This document shows, piece by piece, positions 1 through 8,604 of a stretch of 39,923 nt of DNA. Position numbers and translations under genes: made by a program. Source of the stretch: Chitinophagaceae bacterium. Its GTDB lineage: Bacteria; Bacteroidota; Bacteroidia; Chitinophagales; Chitinophagaceae. The notes beneath the pieces are model-generated. The model did not search any database, had not been told where the DNA came from, and worked only from the letters and a program-made list of their open reading frames with translations. The number at the start of each line of letters is the position of its first letter. The first letter of the stretch is position 1. The DNA is taken from contig CANGOX010000021.1 of the NCBI GenBank assembly GCA_947455605.1, positions 1-39,923 of the forward strand, written 5' to 3'.

Positions 1-897
1 AGCCGTTATATCAACGACTTTACTATCTATGGAAGAAATTTCAGGGTAGTAGCCCAGGCAGATACCATGTTCCGTTCGGATATCAGTAAGCTGGATCAAT
101 ATTATGTGCGAAACCAGGCAGGTACGCTGATGCCTTTAAGTACGGTTATTACGGCAACGCCAATAGAGAGTGCGCCATTGATCTCTCATTATAATCTTTT
201 CAGAACAGCTGAGATCAACGGTAACCCGAAAGAAGGGTATAGTAGCGGACAAGCCATTCAGGCATTACGTGAAGTGGCCGATAAGGTATTGCCGGCAGGT
301 TACAGTTATGAATTCTCAGGCTTAAGTCTGCAGGAGATCAATGCGGGCTCAAGTACCATTTATATTTTCTCGCTCTCTATCATCTTTGTATTTCTCTTTC
401 TTGCTGCATTATATGAAAGCTGGTCGGTACCTTTTTCTGTTTTGTTAGCGGTACCTACCGGAGCTTTTGGCGCGATCCTTACTTTGACCTTATTACCGCA
501 ATTAACCAATAACGTATATGCGCAGATCGGCCTGGTTACACTGATCGGTCTGGCCGCTAAAAATGCGATCCTGATCGTTGAGTTTGCGAAGGAAAGGGTG
601 GATAGCGGTATTGAGATCATACCAGCAACCATTGCTGCGGTTAAACTCCGTTTGCGCCCGATCATTATGACATCTATGGCATTTATACTAGGTGTATTGC
701 CCTTGGCATTTGCCACCGGTGCAGGTGGTGTGGCAAGAAGTACCATTGGCTGGACCGTATTGGGCGGAATGTTAGGTGCCACTTTACTGGCCATCTTTAT
801 TGTGCCTGTATTGTTTGTAACGATCACAAAACTTACGTATAGCAGGAAGGATTTACAGGAGATCAAACATCATCTCACTGATAAATTGAGTGAGTAG
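1..897 (+). CDS. RND-family efflux transporter, C-terminal part (5' end outside window)
   Basis: The reading frame is open from base 1 and ends at TAG 895-897, so about 298 residues of the C-terminal part of a pump of about 1,000 residues are present. Segments typical of the HAE1/AcrB family are visible: YESWSVPFSVLLAVPTGA, GLAAKNAILIVEFAKE and RPIIMTSMAFILGVLPLA, followed by GAGGVARSTIGWTVLGGM. These make up the last porter sub-segment and TM helices 8-12. The family exports drugs or other hydrophobic compounds across the inner membrane by proton antiport, as a trimer joined to a periplasmic adaptor and an outer-membrane channel. Those partners would lie upstream, outside the window. The next gene is convergent and only 26 bases away. 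The ATG at 67 is internal and is not the start. Family assignment is secure; the substrate cannot be told. Confidence 0.95.
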   Translation, partial: SRYINDFTIYGRNFRVVAQADTMFRSDISKLDQYYVRNQAGTLMPLSTVITATPIESAPLISHYNLFRTAEINGNPKEGYSSGQAIQALREVADKVLPAGYSYEFSGLSLQEINAGSSTIYIFSLSIIFVFLFLAALYESWSVPFSVLLAVPTGAFGAILTLTLLPQLTNNVYAQIGLVTLIGLAAKNAILIVEFAKERVDSGIEIIPATIAAVKLRLRPIIMTSMAFILGVLPLAFATGAGGVARSTIGWTVLGGMLGATLLAIFIVPVLFVTITKLTYSRKDLQEIKHHLTDKLSE

Positions 898-923
898 ATT
901 TTTAAGATTAGATTTTTTAATAT

Positions 924-2144
924 TTACGGATACAATAAATATTTCTTCCTCATCTCCTTAAACTTATTCAACCCCGGCTCCCATGTTTTGCGGATCTCGG
1001 CTTCGGGCATGCCGGTCATAACCTGGTATTTGAAAGCGTTTTGTCCGGATAGTTTATCGATGCTGCCCATTTCCTTACTCAAGGTAAAGTCGAAGAATTT
1101 TTCTTTGTGTGGAAAGGCATTATACAATTCTATGATCCAGGAGATATTGATCTGTTTGCTTTTACGGAGAAGATCGGTATTGTAATTGCGCAGATCGATT
1201 CCGTAACAAACCTGGTCCATAAACAGAGGTGTTTCGGCCATGCCTTTGATACCGGTAGGCGTATAAGAAAAATTGTATTTCCCTTTTAATTCCGGACTAC
1301 CCATCACTGTAAATGGAAAATATGTTCCACGTCCATGGTTCAGATATATTCCTTCAAACAAACAGGTAGAAGGGTAAAGCAGAATGGCTTGTTTTGTATT
1401 TAAATTAGGAGAGGGGGATACCGGAAGTGTGTACTCCATATCATGATCGTAATTGGCAACAGGGATCACTGTGATCTTACATTTTTCTTTATTCGCCAAC
1501 CAGCCTTCTCCATTCAGCATTTGTGCAAATTCACCGGCAGTCATTCCATAAGAAATAGGAATCGGAAACATACCAATTCCTGATTTGAAGGCCATATCCA
1601 ATACCGGCCCGTCAATTAAATAACCATTGGGATTAGGTCTGTCGAGTACCAGTAATTCTTTATTGCTCTCTGCGCAGGATTCCATCAATCTGGCCAATGC
1701 ATTGATATTGGTATAGAAACGGCAACCCACATCCTGCAGGTCGTAGATCAGGATATCTACATCTGCCAGATCTTCTTTTGTGGCTTTTGATTTAGCACCG
1801 TATAATGAGATGATAGGAATGCCGGTAGCTTTGTCTATCTCATCGGATACTTTATCACCCGCGCTTGCTTTTCCGCGAAACCCATGTTCCGGTCCGAACA
1901 CTTTTACAATATTGATCCCCAGTTTCTGTAAACTATCCACCAGATGTGTTTTGCCGATAATGGTTGTCTGGTTAGCCAGTAAAGCCACCCGTTTACCTTT
2001 TAATAATGGAAGATATCTTTCTGTTTGATCAGCACCGGTAATGATACTGCTTGCTGTTGCTGTGTGTGGTGTGTTTATATATTTAAAACTAAAAAAGAGG
2101 ATCATGCATAAGCACGAAAACAATACAAGCAGCTTTTGTTTCAT
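924..2144 (-). CDS. DUF1343 / NamZ-type exo-beta-N-acetylmuramidase
   Basis: A 406-residue protein with a hydrophobic N-terminus (residues 4-22), so probably exported or membrane-anchored. LFSC near residue 12 is too close to the start for a convincing lipobox. The body is a full-length DUF1343 (YbbC/NamZ) domain. It begins at KRVALLANQT and continues with FGPEHGFRG, DILIYDLQDVGCRFYT, VLDRPNPNG and YGMTAGEFAQMLNGE, all conserved blocks of the family. Characterised members in Bacillus and Tannerella release terminal MurNAc from peptidoglycan fragments, so a role in wall recycling or scavenging is likely. It is transcribed alone, divergent from the DEAD-box helicase, across a 233-bp gap that holds a perfect inverted repeat. 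Family assignment is strong; the enzyme activity is inferred from homologues. Confidence 0.88.
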   Translation of the reverse strand: MKQKLLVLFSCLCMILFFSFKYINTPHTATASSIITGADQTERYLPLLKGKRVALLANQTTIIGKTHLVDSLQKLGINIVKVFGPEHGFRGKASAGDKVSDEIDKATGIPIISLYGAKSKATKEDLADVDILIYDLQDVGCRFYTNINALARLMESCAESNKELLVLDRPNPNGYLIDGPVLDMAFKSGIGMFPIPISYGMTAGEFAQMLNGEGWLANKEKCKITVIPVANYDHDMEYTLPVSPSPNLNTKQAILLYPSTCLFEGIYLNHGRGTYFPFTVMGSPELKGKYNFSYTPTGIKGMAETPLFMDQVCYGIDLRNYNTDLLRKSKQINISWIIELYNAFPHKEKFFDFTLSKEMGSIDKLSGQNAFKYQVMTGMPEAEIRKTWEPGLNKFKEMRKKYLLYP

Positions 2145-2240
2145 ATGGGGATTTTTGAGGGGTTAAATATAGCACTATCTGTAAAGGTGTTGAGCATTAG
2201 AGTCATGGATGATGAAGTAAACTGCCACATTAGTGAACCC

Positions 2241-2300
2241 AACCGCGCCTTTGCGCCTCTGCGAGCCTTTTTTATCACGCAAGGGCGCAAAGGCGCGGTT
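2241..2300. repeat. Perfect inverted repeat, 17-bp arms (GCCTTTGCGCC-type element)
   Basis: The arm AACCGCGCCTTTGCGCC (2241-2257) is the exact reverse complement of 2284-2300, with a 26-base loop that includes a T-run. It lies upstream of both flanking genes, so it is not placed to terminate either of them. A diverged second copy, in which C is replaced by T (AAACCGTGCCTTTGTG), lies at 4307-4360. The pair therefore looks like a dispersed palindromic element rather than a gene-specific terminator. Confidence 0.8.
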
Positions 2301-2345
2301 TAGGGTCCGTAATGCGCTATTTCTCCTATCATCGCCCATAGGCAT

Positions 2346-2353
2346 TACCTTTG
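2346..2353 (+). promoter_or_regulatory. Putative -7 box (TACCTTTG) of the helicase gene
   Basis: TACCTTTG matches the Bacteroidota -7 consensus TAnnTTTG and ends 24 bases before the ATG at 2378. A clear -33 TTTG was not found at the usual spacing. The box covers the alternative TTG start at 2351, which argues for ATG 2378 as the true start. Confidence 0.5.
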
Positions 2354-2377
2354 CAGCTCAATTACCCAAATAAGATC

Positions 2378-3706
2378 ATGCGTTTTGACGAACTAAACCT
2401 GAATACCCCCTTACTCAATGCCTTGCAGGACATGGGTTTAACCCAAACCACCCCCATCCAGAGCAAAGCATTTTCCGTGATCATGTCGGGCAGGGATGTT
2501 TGTGGGATCGCACAGACCGGTACGGGTAAAACCTTTGCTTATTTGCTGCCTTCTCTCAGACAGATGAAATTCTCGAAAAAAAGAGAAGTGCAGATGCTGA
2601 TACTGGTACCAACCCGTGAGTTGGTGATACAGGTAATGGAAGCCGTAAAAAAACTGACCACTTACATGACCTTGCAGGTGGATGGCGTTTATGGTGGAAC
2701 CAATATCAATACACAAAAGCAAAGGGTAGAGACCGGCTCAGATATTTTGGTCGCAACACCCGGTAGGCTATTGGATATTGCGCTCGATGGTTCCATCAAT
2801 ATGAAAGCAGTAAAAAGACTGGTGATAGATGAGATGGATGAAATGCTGAATCTGGGTTTTCGTACACAGATCAAAAATATACTGGACCTGCTTCCGGAGA
2901 GAAGACAGAATCTTTTATTCTCTGCCACCATTACGGATGATGTGGAGAAGTTGATACAGGATTATTTTAAAAACCCTGAAAAAATTGAAGCGGCACCTAC
3001 AGGAACACCACTGGAAAACATTAACCAGTCGGCCTATGAAGTGCCAAATTTTTATACCAAGGTAAACCTGCTGGAATTATTGCTGAATAGTGATGCTTCC
3101 ATGAATAAGGTATTGATCTTTGCCGGCACCAAACAACTTGCCGATCAATTATTTGAACAGATAGAACCCGCATTCCCCGGAGCAGTAGGGGTGATCCATT
3201 CCAATAAAGCACAGAATTTCCGTTTTAATGCGGTGAATAGTTTTAAGGATGGTACCTATCGTTTTCTGATCGCAACGGATATTGTGGCGAGGGGGATTGA
3301 TGTGGCGGAAGTATCGCATGTAATTAATTTTGATACACCGGCTATGCCTGAAACGTATATCCATCGTATTGGAAGAACCGGCAGGGCAGATCAGAAGGGG
3401 ATCTCAATAACATTTATCACACCAAGAGAAATTAAGCAACAGGCTGCAATTGAGGAATTGATGCAATACAAGATCCCGATCGTTCCTTTACCGGAAGGGT
3501 TGGTGATATCGGATGTGTTAACGGAAGAGGAGAAACCCAAGATCTTTATGAAGACCGACAGGGTAAAGCTTCCGAAGAAAGTGTATAGTGAAATTGATTT
3601 TCATAAAAAATCGGCCAAGAAATTAAAAGTGAATGCCAAGGTGAGCAGGAAAGACCAGATGAAAAAGAAATATGGTAAGCCCATCAAACGTAAACCTAAA
3701 AAATAA
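2378..3706 (+). CDS. DEAD-box RNA helicase, RhlE-like
   Basis: A 442-residue ATP-dependent RNA helicase. The ATG at 2378 is chosen because the Q-motif begins at once (MRFDELNLN) and because a longer TTG start would fall inside the promoter box. Motifs in order are the Q-motif, Walker A AQTGTGKT (about residue 46), PTREL, TPGRLLD, motif II, SAT, IATDIVARGID and HRIGRTGR. Motif II reads DEMD (residues 151-154) instead of DEAD. The catalytic Asp and Glu are kept, so activity is expected. A lysine-rich tail of about 50 residues follows the second RecA domain and probably binds RNA. RhlE-type helicases act in ribosome assembly and RNA turnover. The gene is monocistronic, with the cupin gene 72 bp downstream. 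Confidence 0.93.
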   Translation: MRFDELNLNTPLLNALQDMGLTQTTPIQSKAFSVIMSGRDVCGIAQTGTGKTFAYLLPSLRQMKFSKKREVQMLILVPTRELVIQVMEAVKKLTTYMTLQVDGVYGGTNINTQKQRVETGSDILVATPGRLLDIALDGSINMKAVKRLVIDEMDEMLNLGFRTQIKNILDLLPERRQNLLFSATITDDVEKLIQDYFKNPEKIEAAPTGTPLENINQSAYEVPNFYTKVNLLELLLNSDASMNKVLIFAGTKQLADQLFEQIEPAFPGAVGVIHSNKAQNFRFNAVNSFKDGTYRFLIATDIVARGIDVAEVSHVINFDTPAMPETYIHRIGRTGRADQKGISITFITPREIKQQAAIEELMQYKIPIVPLPEGLVISDVLTEEEKPKIFMKTDRVKLPKKVYSEIDFHKKSAKKLKVNAKVSRKDQMKKKYGKPIKRKPKK

Positions 3707-3778
3707 TTTTCAACACAGAGGGCACAAAGGAAAGGAGTTTCACAGCGAAGAGATATTGGTGCCAAACCGGCTAAGTAC

Positions 3779-4285
3779 ATGCAACATACTGTAGTAGAAC
3801 TTGTAGAAAAATTTCAATTACTTCCACATCCCGAAGGAGGTTTTTATAAAGAGACCTATCGTTCAAATGAACAGATAGAACACAATGCTTTGCCACAAAG
3901 GTTTACAGGCAACAGGCAATTTTCTACTGCTATATATTTTTTACTGGAGCAAGGCAATTTTTCTGCCTTTCACCGGATCCAAAGTGATGAGTGCTGGCAT
4001 TTTTATGCCGGACAAACACTGCATGTTCATGTGATCCATCCAAACGGCCAATACGAGTTACTAAAACTGGGTAATGATCTTACCAACGGTGAAACTTTCC
4101 AGGCCATGGTACCTGCCGGCAGCTGGTTCGCATCTGAAACAGCCAAAGGTGGTGCGTTCTCTTTTGTAGGATGCACGGTTGCACCCGGTTTTGATTTTGC
4201 AGATTTTGAATTGGCAAAAGCTGCGGAACTGGTTGAGTTATTTCCATCCATGAAAAGCCTGATCGAAAGATTGTGCAGACTGTAG
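3779..4285 (+). CDS. Cupin_5 / DUF985 family protein
   Basis: A 168-residue soluble protein that fits the DUF985 (cupin_5) family along its whole length. The diagnostic opening LLPHPEGGFYKETYRS is at residues 14-29. The double-stranded beta-helix core follows, with FSAFHRIQSDECWHFYAG, the PNGQY turn and MVPAGSWFASE, and the family's closing VAPGFDFADFELA. Related proteins, such as yeast YML079w, have a sugar-epimerase-like pocket but no proven reaction, so none is assigned. The gene may be read from its own promoter or through from the helicase, since the gap is 72 bp. It converges on the permease gene across a palindrome. Family call is firm; function unknown. Confidence 0.88.
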   Translation: MQHTVVELVEKFQLLPHPEGGFYKETYRSNEQIEHNALPQRFTGNRQFSTAIYFLLEQGNFSAFHRIQSDECWHFYAGQTLHVHVIHPNGQYELLKLGNDLTNGETFQAMVPAGSWFASETAKGGAFSFVGCTVAPGFDFADFELAKAAELVELFPSMKSLIERLCRL

Positions 4286-4306
4286 TTTTTTACGCATAGA
4301 GTAACC

Positions 4307-4360
4307 AAACCGTGCCTTTGTGCCTTTGTGAGCCAATTAGTTCTCACAAAGGCACGGTTT
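4307..4360. repeat. Perfect inverted repeat, 16-bp arms, between convergent genes
   Basis: AAACCGTGCCTTTGTG (4307-4322) is the exact reverse complement of 4345-4360. The loop contains a second partial copy, CCTTTGTGAG. It lies between the stops of two converging genes, so it could act as a bidirectional terminator, although neither side has a strong T-run. The arm is a close variant of the palindrome at 2241-2300. Confidence 0.75.
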
Positions 4361-4370
4361 AGGAGCAGCC

Positions 4371-5813
4371 CTACTTATTTTCTCTGGAGGGATCTTTTTT
4401 CCTTTTAAAATAATAATACAACGGTATACCTATCACCGTTAATAATAATCCAAATACAGAATTGATAATGGGAGAGCTGCCATTCAGGTAATTGGTAATA
4501 TCATTATACAAAGTAGTGCCGATGTATACCGCTGTAAATAATACAAAAATGAGCGGGATCAATGGATAGCCCCATGCTTTGTAAGGGCGTTCTGCATCGG
4601 GTAATTTCTTCCGCATAATAAAAACACCGATCACTACCAGACCGTAAAATACCCAGCTCATAAAAATGAACATATCGGCCAGTATATCAAACGAGCCGCT
4701 GATCACAAGTACACTGCTCCATATACCCAATAACAGTACAGCATTGCCGGGTGTATTGAATTTTGGATGTACTTTCCCCCAGGAATCAAAAAACATTTTC
4801 GATTCAGACATGGCAAAAATAACTCTGGCATTGGCCAGCAGGTTTACACTGGTTGCACCCAGGCAGGAAATAATAATCAGTACCGCGATAACCGTTCCGC
4901 CAATATTGCCCATCACTGCCGCAGTAGCTTCACTCGCCACCAATGGAGATCTCGCAATCGTGTCAATAGGTAACACATACATATAAGACAGGGTGATCAA
5001 TACGTAAACAGCGATACATGCCCATAATCCCATGATCAGGCTACGTGTAATATTTTTAGAAGGGTCTTTGATCTCGCCGGCTACCATGTTCAGGTTATTC
5101 CACCCATCATATGCGGCAAAAGCACCGGTAGTTGCGGCCATAAAACCAGCCAATAAGGTCCAGTTGCTCAAATGAAAATCTTTGGAATTGGTAATAAAAT
5201 TTGCTACATGCCCTTTACCGGAAACGAAAATACCTGCAATGAGCAGCACAATGGCAACTACTTTAAAAAGGGTAGCGATCAACTGTACACGGTTACCGGA
5301 TTTTACACTGATATAATTCACTATACTCAAACCCATGATCACCATAATGGCTAATGCTTTTACACCAAAATTCTGTAAAGGCATAATATCGCCGATCATA
5401 GGAATATGCAAAACGATGGAATGTTCCATCGCGGTACTGAATTGGGGGAGTGGTATAAAATATCCGGCATAAGAAGCTGAAACAAACGCAATAGAAGCGA
5501 TCGCAGCAGTATTGATCACAGCCATGCTCGACCAACCGTACAGATAACCCACCAGATCGCCAAAAGCATAACGGAGGTATACATATTGGCCGCCGGTTTC
5601 GGGAAACATCGTTCCCAGTTCTGCAAAAGCCATTGCACCAAACATGCTGATCAAACCTGCCACCACCCACACCAGAATGATCAGATAAGGGGACCCCAGC
5701 TGTGCCGCCATAGTAGCGGGCTTCATAAAAATACTACTGCCGATCACGCTGCCAATTACAATAGATGTTGCAGACCAGAGACCAATCGTTTTTTGTAACC
5801 CTTTTGAAGCCAT
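4371..5813 (-). CDS. APC-superfamily amino-acid permease (LAT/SteT-like)
   Basis: A 480-residue inner-membrane protein with about 12 hydrophobic segments. The first helix contains the unwound GSVIGSSIF motif that binds the amino-acid backbone in APC transporters. It is followed by WVVAGLISMFGAMAFAELGTMFPETGG, conserved in the L-type amino-acid transporter group. A DPSKNITRS loop and the helix GCLGATSVNLLANARV-like region (read as CLGATSVNLLANARV) also fit. The family exchanges or imports neutral amino acids such as serine and threonine, but the substrate cannot be read from the sequence. The start ATG at 5813 gives the usual short cytoplasmic N-terminus, and the C-terminus is a basic FKRKKD tail. 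It is monocistronic and divergent from the M24 peptidase gene 122 bp away, which suggests without proof a shared role in peptide or amino-acid use. Confidence 0.92.
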   Translation of the reverse strand: MASKGLQKTIGLWSATSIVIGSVIGSSIFMKPATMAAQLGSPYLIILVWVVAGLISMFGAMAFAELGTMFPETGGQYVYLRYAFGDLVGYLYGWSSMAVINTAAIASIAFVSASYAGYFIPLPQFSTAMEHSIVLHIPMIGDIMPLQNFGVKALAIMVIMGLSIVNYISVKSGNRVQLIATLFKVVAIVLLIAGIFVSGKGHVANFITNSKDFHLSNWTLLAGFMAATTGAFAAYDGWNNLNMVAGEIKDPSKNITRSLIMGLWACIAVYVLITLSYMYVLPIDTIARSPLVASEATAAVMGNIGGTVIAVLIIISCLGATSVNLLANARVIFAMSESKMFFDSWGKVHPKFNTPGNAVLLLGIWSSVLVISGSFDILADMFIFMSWVFYGLVVIGVFIMRKKLPDAERPYKAWGYPLIPLIFVLFTAVYIGTTLYNDITNYLNGSSPIINSVFGLLLTVIGIPLYYYFKRKKDPSRENK

Positions 5814-5935
5814 AGCAGTTGGGTAAGGTTAAATATGAATCTACAAATTAGAATACAAAGCGTGTATTGAATAAACAAAATAGTCTTTTATTTTCTTAAC
5901 TTTCAATCATAACCATTACTAATTAAACAGATAGT

Positions 5936-7219
5936 ATGCATCTGAAAAGAAGGGATTTTATTCAGTTGTCTGCACTCACTGCAGGAACGGCTGTGATTGG
6001 TGGATTGCAATCCTGTAAAACGGGATCTGAGAAAGTAAACAGTTCTTCAGCTTTGGATTCACTTTCATCCATTACCAAAGATGTGGTGCCCATCACCGTT
6101 GAAGAAAGAAAGCAGCGGATTGCCAAAGCACAACGTTTATTGACGGAACAGAAACTGCAGGCTTTGGTGCTGGATGCAGGAACTTCTCTTCTTTATTTTA
6201 CAGGTATCAGCTGGTGGCCCAGTGAACGAACCATGGTGGCCGTTATTCCTGCGAAAGGAGAAGTATTTTATGTGTGTCCCGGTTTTGAGGAGTCGCGTTT
6301 GCGTGAATCGATCACAATAGGCAAAGAGGTTTATGCATGGCAGGAAGATGAGAGTCCGTATGCGTTAATCGCCACTTCTTTTAAAAAAGCAGGTATTGAA
6401 TCCGGTATGATCGCTATTGAGGAAAGGCTTCGTTTTTTTATATTGGATGGTATCCGGAAAGAAGCAACACATCTTGATTATGTAAGTGGCGATCCGGTTA
6501 CGATGCCCTGCCGCATGATCAAATCTCCGGCAGAGATTGCATTGTTACAGAAAGCCAGTGATATTACTGTGGCAGCCATCAAGGCAGGGATCAGCAGTTT
6601 GAAGGAAGGTATGTCGCAATCAGAACTCGCAGCTATCATTGCAGAAGCACATGATAAACTGGGGGGAAATAATGGGGATGCATTGGTTCTTTTTGGAGAA
6701 TCTTCTTCTGTACCGCATGGGAGTAAAAAACCAAGAACCCTTAAAAAAGGAGATATTGTTCTGATGGATTGTGGTTGCTCCGTAGAAAGATACACTTCTG
6801 ATATTACCCGAACCCTTGTATTTGGTGCAGAACCCACCCAACGTCAGCTGGATGTATGGAACCTTGAACAAAAAGCACAGGCAGCCGGTTTTGCAGCAGC
6901 CAAAAACGGAATGGCCTGTGAGCTTGTAGATGCCGCTGCCCGCAAAGTGATTACGGATGCGGGTTTTGGGCCGGGCTATCAATTACCAGGGTTGCCTCAC
7001 AGAACCGGTCATGGCATTGGCATGGATGGCCATGAATGGGGTAATATGGTAAAAGGCAACCGGCAGTTATTAGAACCGGGTATGTGCTTCAGTATAGAAC
7101 CTACTATATCCATACCCGGTGAATTTGGTGTAAGGCTCGAAGATTGTGCTTACATGACAGCAGAGGGCCCGAAATGGTTTTCAAAAACCAGTACTGCCAT
7201 CAACAGGCCTTTCGGATAA
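5936..7219 (+). CDS. Exported M24-family metallopeptidase (Xaa-Pro dipeptidase-like)
   Basis: A 427-residue protein. The N-terminus has a twin-arginine-like signal (KRRDFIQLSAL, residues 4-14) followed by a lipobox-like LQSC with Cys27, so it is probably a Tat-exported lipoprotein. A creatinase-like N-terminal domain precedes the pita-bread catalytic domain. All five metal ligands of the M24 family are present: Asp278 (LMDCG), Asp289 (YTSDITRT), His359 (GHGIGMDGHE), Glu388 (FSIEPTIS) and Glu402 (RLEDC). The enzyme should remove residues next to proline from short peptides, using two Mn or Co ions. It lies divergent from an amino-acid permease, which fits peptide scavenging. Export of an M24 enzyme is less common than a cytosolic one but occurs in Bacteroidota. 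Confidence 0.9.
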   Translation: MHLKRRDFIQLSALTAGTAVIGGLQSCKTGSEKVNSSSALDSLSSITKDVVPITVEERKQRIAKAQRLLTEQKLQALVLDAGTSLLYFTGISWWPSERTMVAVIPAKGEVFYVCPGFEESRLRESITIGKEVYAWQEDESPYALIATSFKKAGIESGMIAIEERLRFFILDGIRKEATHLDYVSGDPVTMPCRMIKSPAEIALLQKASDITVAAIKAGISSLKEGMSQSELAAIIAEAHDKLGGNNGDALVLFGESSSVPHGSKKPRTLKKGDIVLMDCGCSVERYTSDITRTLVFGAEPTQRQLDVWNLEQKAQAAGFAAAKNGMACELVDAAARKVITDAGFGPGYQLPGLPHRTGHGIGMDGHEWGNMVKGNRQLLEPGMCFSIEPTISIPGEFGVRLEDCAYMTAEGPKWFSKTSTAINRPFG

Positions 7220-7355
7220 TTTACTGATCCGATTCAGCAAAAATGGGTTTCTGAATATGCTAACGGATGTAAAAAAATTCCTCCGATAATTCCCGCTTCT
7301 ATCGTATTTTCATCACCTATTGCTTTCAACGCCAATGCATTAGAGAATATTATCT

Positions 7356-8588
7356 ATGAAAATTCCGGGTATCCTGTTTGTTATGCTGTTGGTTTGCTTT
7401 GGCCATGTATGTGGACAACGAATCAAACCAGATACCCTTCCTCAAAAACGCTTTTCAACTTCTTCAAATAGTTCTGTTAACGATACCAAGATTCAGCTAC
7501 AGCAGCAATTATTGCAGGGGAGGCAACAACAGCTTGAATTTAACCGGCAGGAGCAGCAAAAGATCCTTCTCGAAAAACAAAAAGCTGAACTGGCCGAAAA
7601 AGAAAAACAGCTACTGCAATTACGTGTGCAGAAAAAGCAGAATGAGCTGGAACAGGATCGTAAGACCCAGGCACAGATCTTACAAAAAAATCAACTGGAA
7701 GCAAGGGTATTGCAGGTTCAAAAAGATAAACAGATCAATGCGCAACAGATAGAGATCAGTAATAACCGTAAATGGAACCTTGTGTTACTGATAGGATTTT
7801 TCGTAGTGGCATCCTTTGCCATAATTGTGTATTATAGCCAGCGCAGAACCAAACGGCTCAATGCTGTGATCTCCCAACAGAGAAATGAATTGGAACAGAT
7901 GGGAATGGTAAAAGATACCATCCTTGGTGTGGTGAGTCATGATATGCGTTCACCTGTAAATACCCTTCTCTCTTTTACAGAACTGATCAAAGCCGGTTAT
8001 ATCACACCGGAAAAACTGGAAATGTATCTTGATCAGATCAATATTACCCTAAACCATACTTCTTCTTTAATGAATAACCTGCTCAACTGGGCAGCCAGCC
8101 AGATGCAGGGTTTTAAAACGGTGATCACCAAAGTAGATGCCGGGGTTGTTACAGAAAATTTACGGGAGTCATTTTCAGACCGGGCTAATAATAAAAAAAT
8201 ATTGTTCACAAACGGTATTGCGATAGGTACGCTGGTTATGGCCGATGCAAATATGCTGGAGCTGGTGATCCGTAACCTGATCAGTAATGCTTTAAAATAT
8301 ACCGCAGCAAACGGAACCATCAGAGTGGCGGCACTTTTATCCGGTAAGGATATAATTATCTCTGTTACCGATTCGGGTGTGGGTATGCCGGTTGAAAAAA
8401 TGAACCGTTTTAACGCAGAAGCCCTTGAGCAGGCAGAAACCACTTTGGGTACAGCTAAGGAGAAGGGTACAGGTTTGGGCTTATTACTTTGTAAAACATT
8501 TTGCCGCTTAATGAACGGAACGATCAGTGTTGAGCCAAATCCAAACGGACCCGGATGCCGTTTTGAATTGGCTTTGCCTAAAGCATAA
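7356..8588 (+). CDS. Sensor histidine kinase (HisKA/HATPase_c) with coiled-coil input, no TPRs
   Basis: A 410-residue membrane kinase. A signal-like segment (residues 1-21) is followed by a Gln/Lys/Glu-rich coiled coil (about 45-138) and one TM helix (140-160). The HisKA domain carries phospho-acceptor His195 in VSHDMRSPVN. The HATPase_c domain carries NLISNALKYT, DSGVGMP (about 339) and KGTGLGL (about 370), so it should be catalytically active. No recognisable ligand-binding domain precedes the coiled coil. The coiled coil, TM and kinase parts resemble the C-terminal half of the kinase at 11049-13337, sharing NLLNWAASQMQGF exactly, so it looks like the same protein without its TPR sensor. 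The secreted NHL gene starts 16 bp downstream and is probably co-transcribed. Its partner regulator may be the LytTR protein at 13420-14205. Confidence 0.92.
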   Translation: MKIPGILFVMLLVCFGHVCGQRIKPDTLPQKRFSTSSNSSVNDTKIQLQQQLLQGRQQQLEFNRQEQQKILLEKQKAELAEKEKQLLQLRVQKKQNELEQDRKTQAQILQKNQLEARVLQVQKDKQINAQQIEISNNRKWNLVLLIGFFVVASFAIIVYYSQRRTKRLNAVISQQRNELEQMGMVKDTILGVVSHDMRSPVNTLLSFTELIKAGYITPEKLEMYLDQINITLNHTSSLMNNLLNWAASQMQGFKTVITKVDAGVVTENLRESFSDRANNKKILFTNGIAIGTLVMADANMLELVIRNLISNALKYTAANGTIRVAALLSGKDIIISVTDSGVGMPVEKMNRFNAEALEQAETTLGTAKEKGTGLGLLLCKTFCRLMNGTISVEPNPNGPGCRFELALPKA

Positions 8589-8604
8589 AATTATTTCAGG
8601 AACT

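Larger units (their letters stand above)
2145..2377. other. Divergent intergenic region, helicase / NamZ
   Basis: This 233-bp gap separates two outward-reading genes. It contains a perfect 17-bp inverted repeat (2241-2257 with 2284-2300) and a TACCTTTG box at 2346-2353 that fits the Bacteroidota -7 consensus for the helicase. No open reading frame was recognised here. No convincing promoter for the minus-strand NamZ gene was found. Confidence 0.7.

Noticed and set aside
360..866. Minus-strand ORF of 168 codons opposite the RND gene
   Set aside because: It overlaps the well-conserved RND reading frame completely and has no family features.
897..923. Terminator between the RND and NamZ genes
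   Set aside because: The 26-bp gap is T-rich but has no stem.
2351..2377. TTG start adding nine residues to the helicase
   Set aside because: It lies inside a TAnnTTTG promoter box, and the family's Q-motif begins at the ATG 2378.
7220..7355. Regulatory element between the M24 peptidase and the first kinase
   Set aside because: No consensus promoter, dyad or small ORF could be supported in this 136-bp gap.
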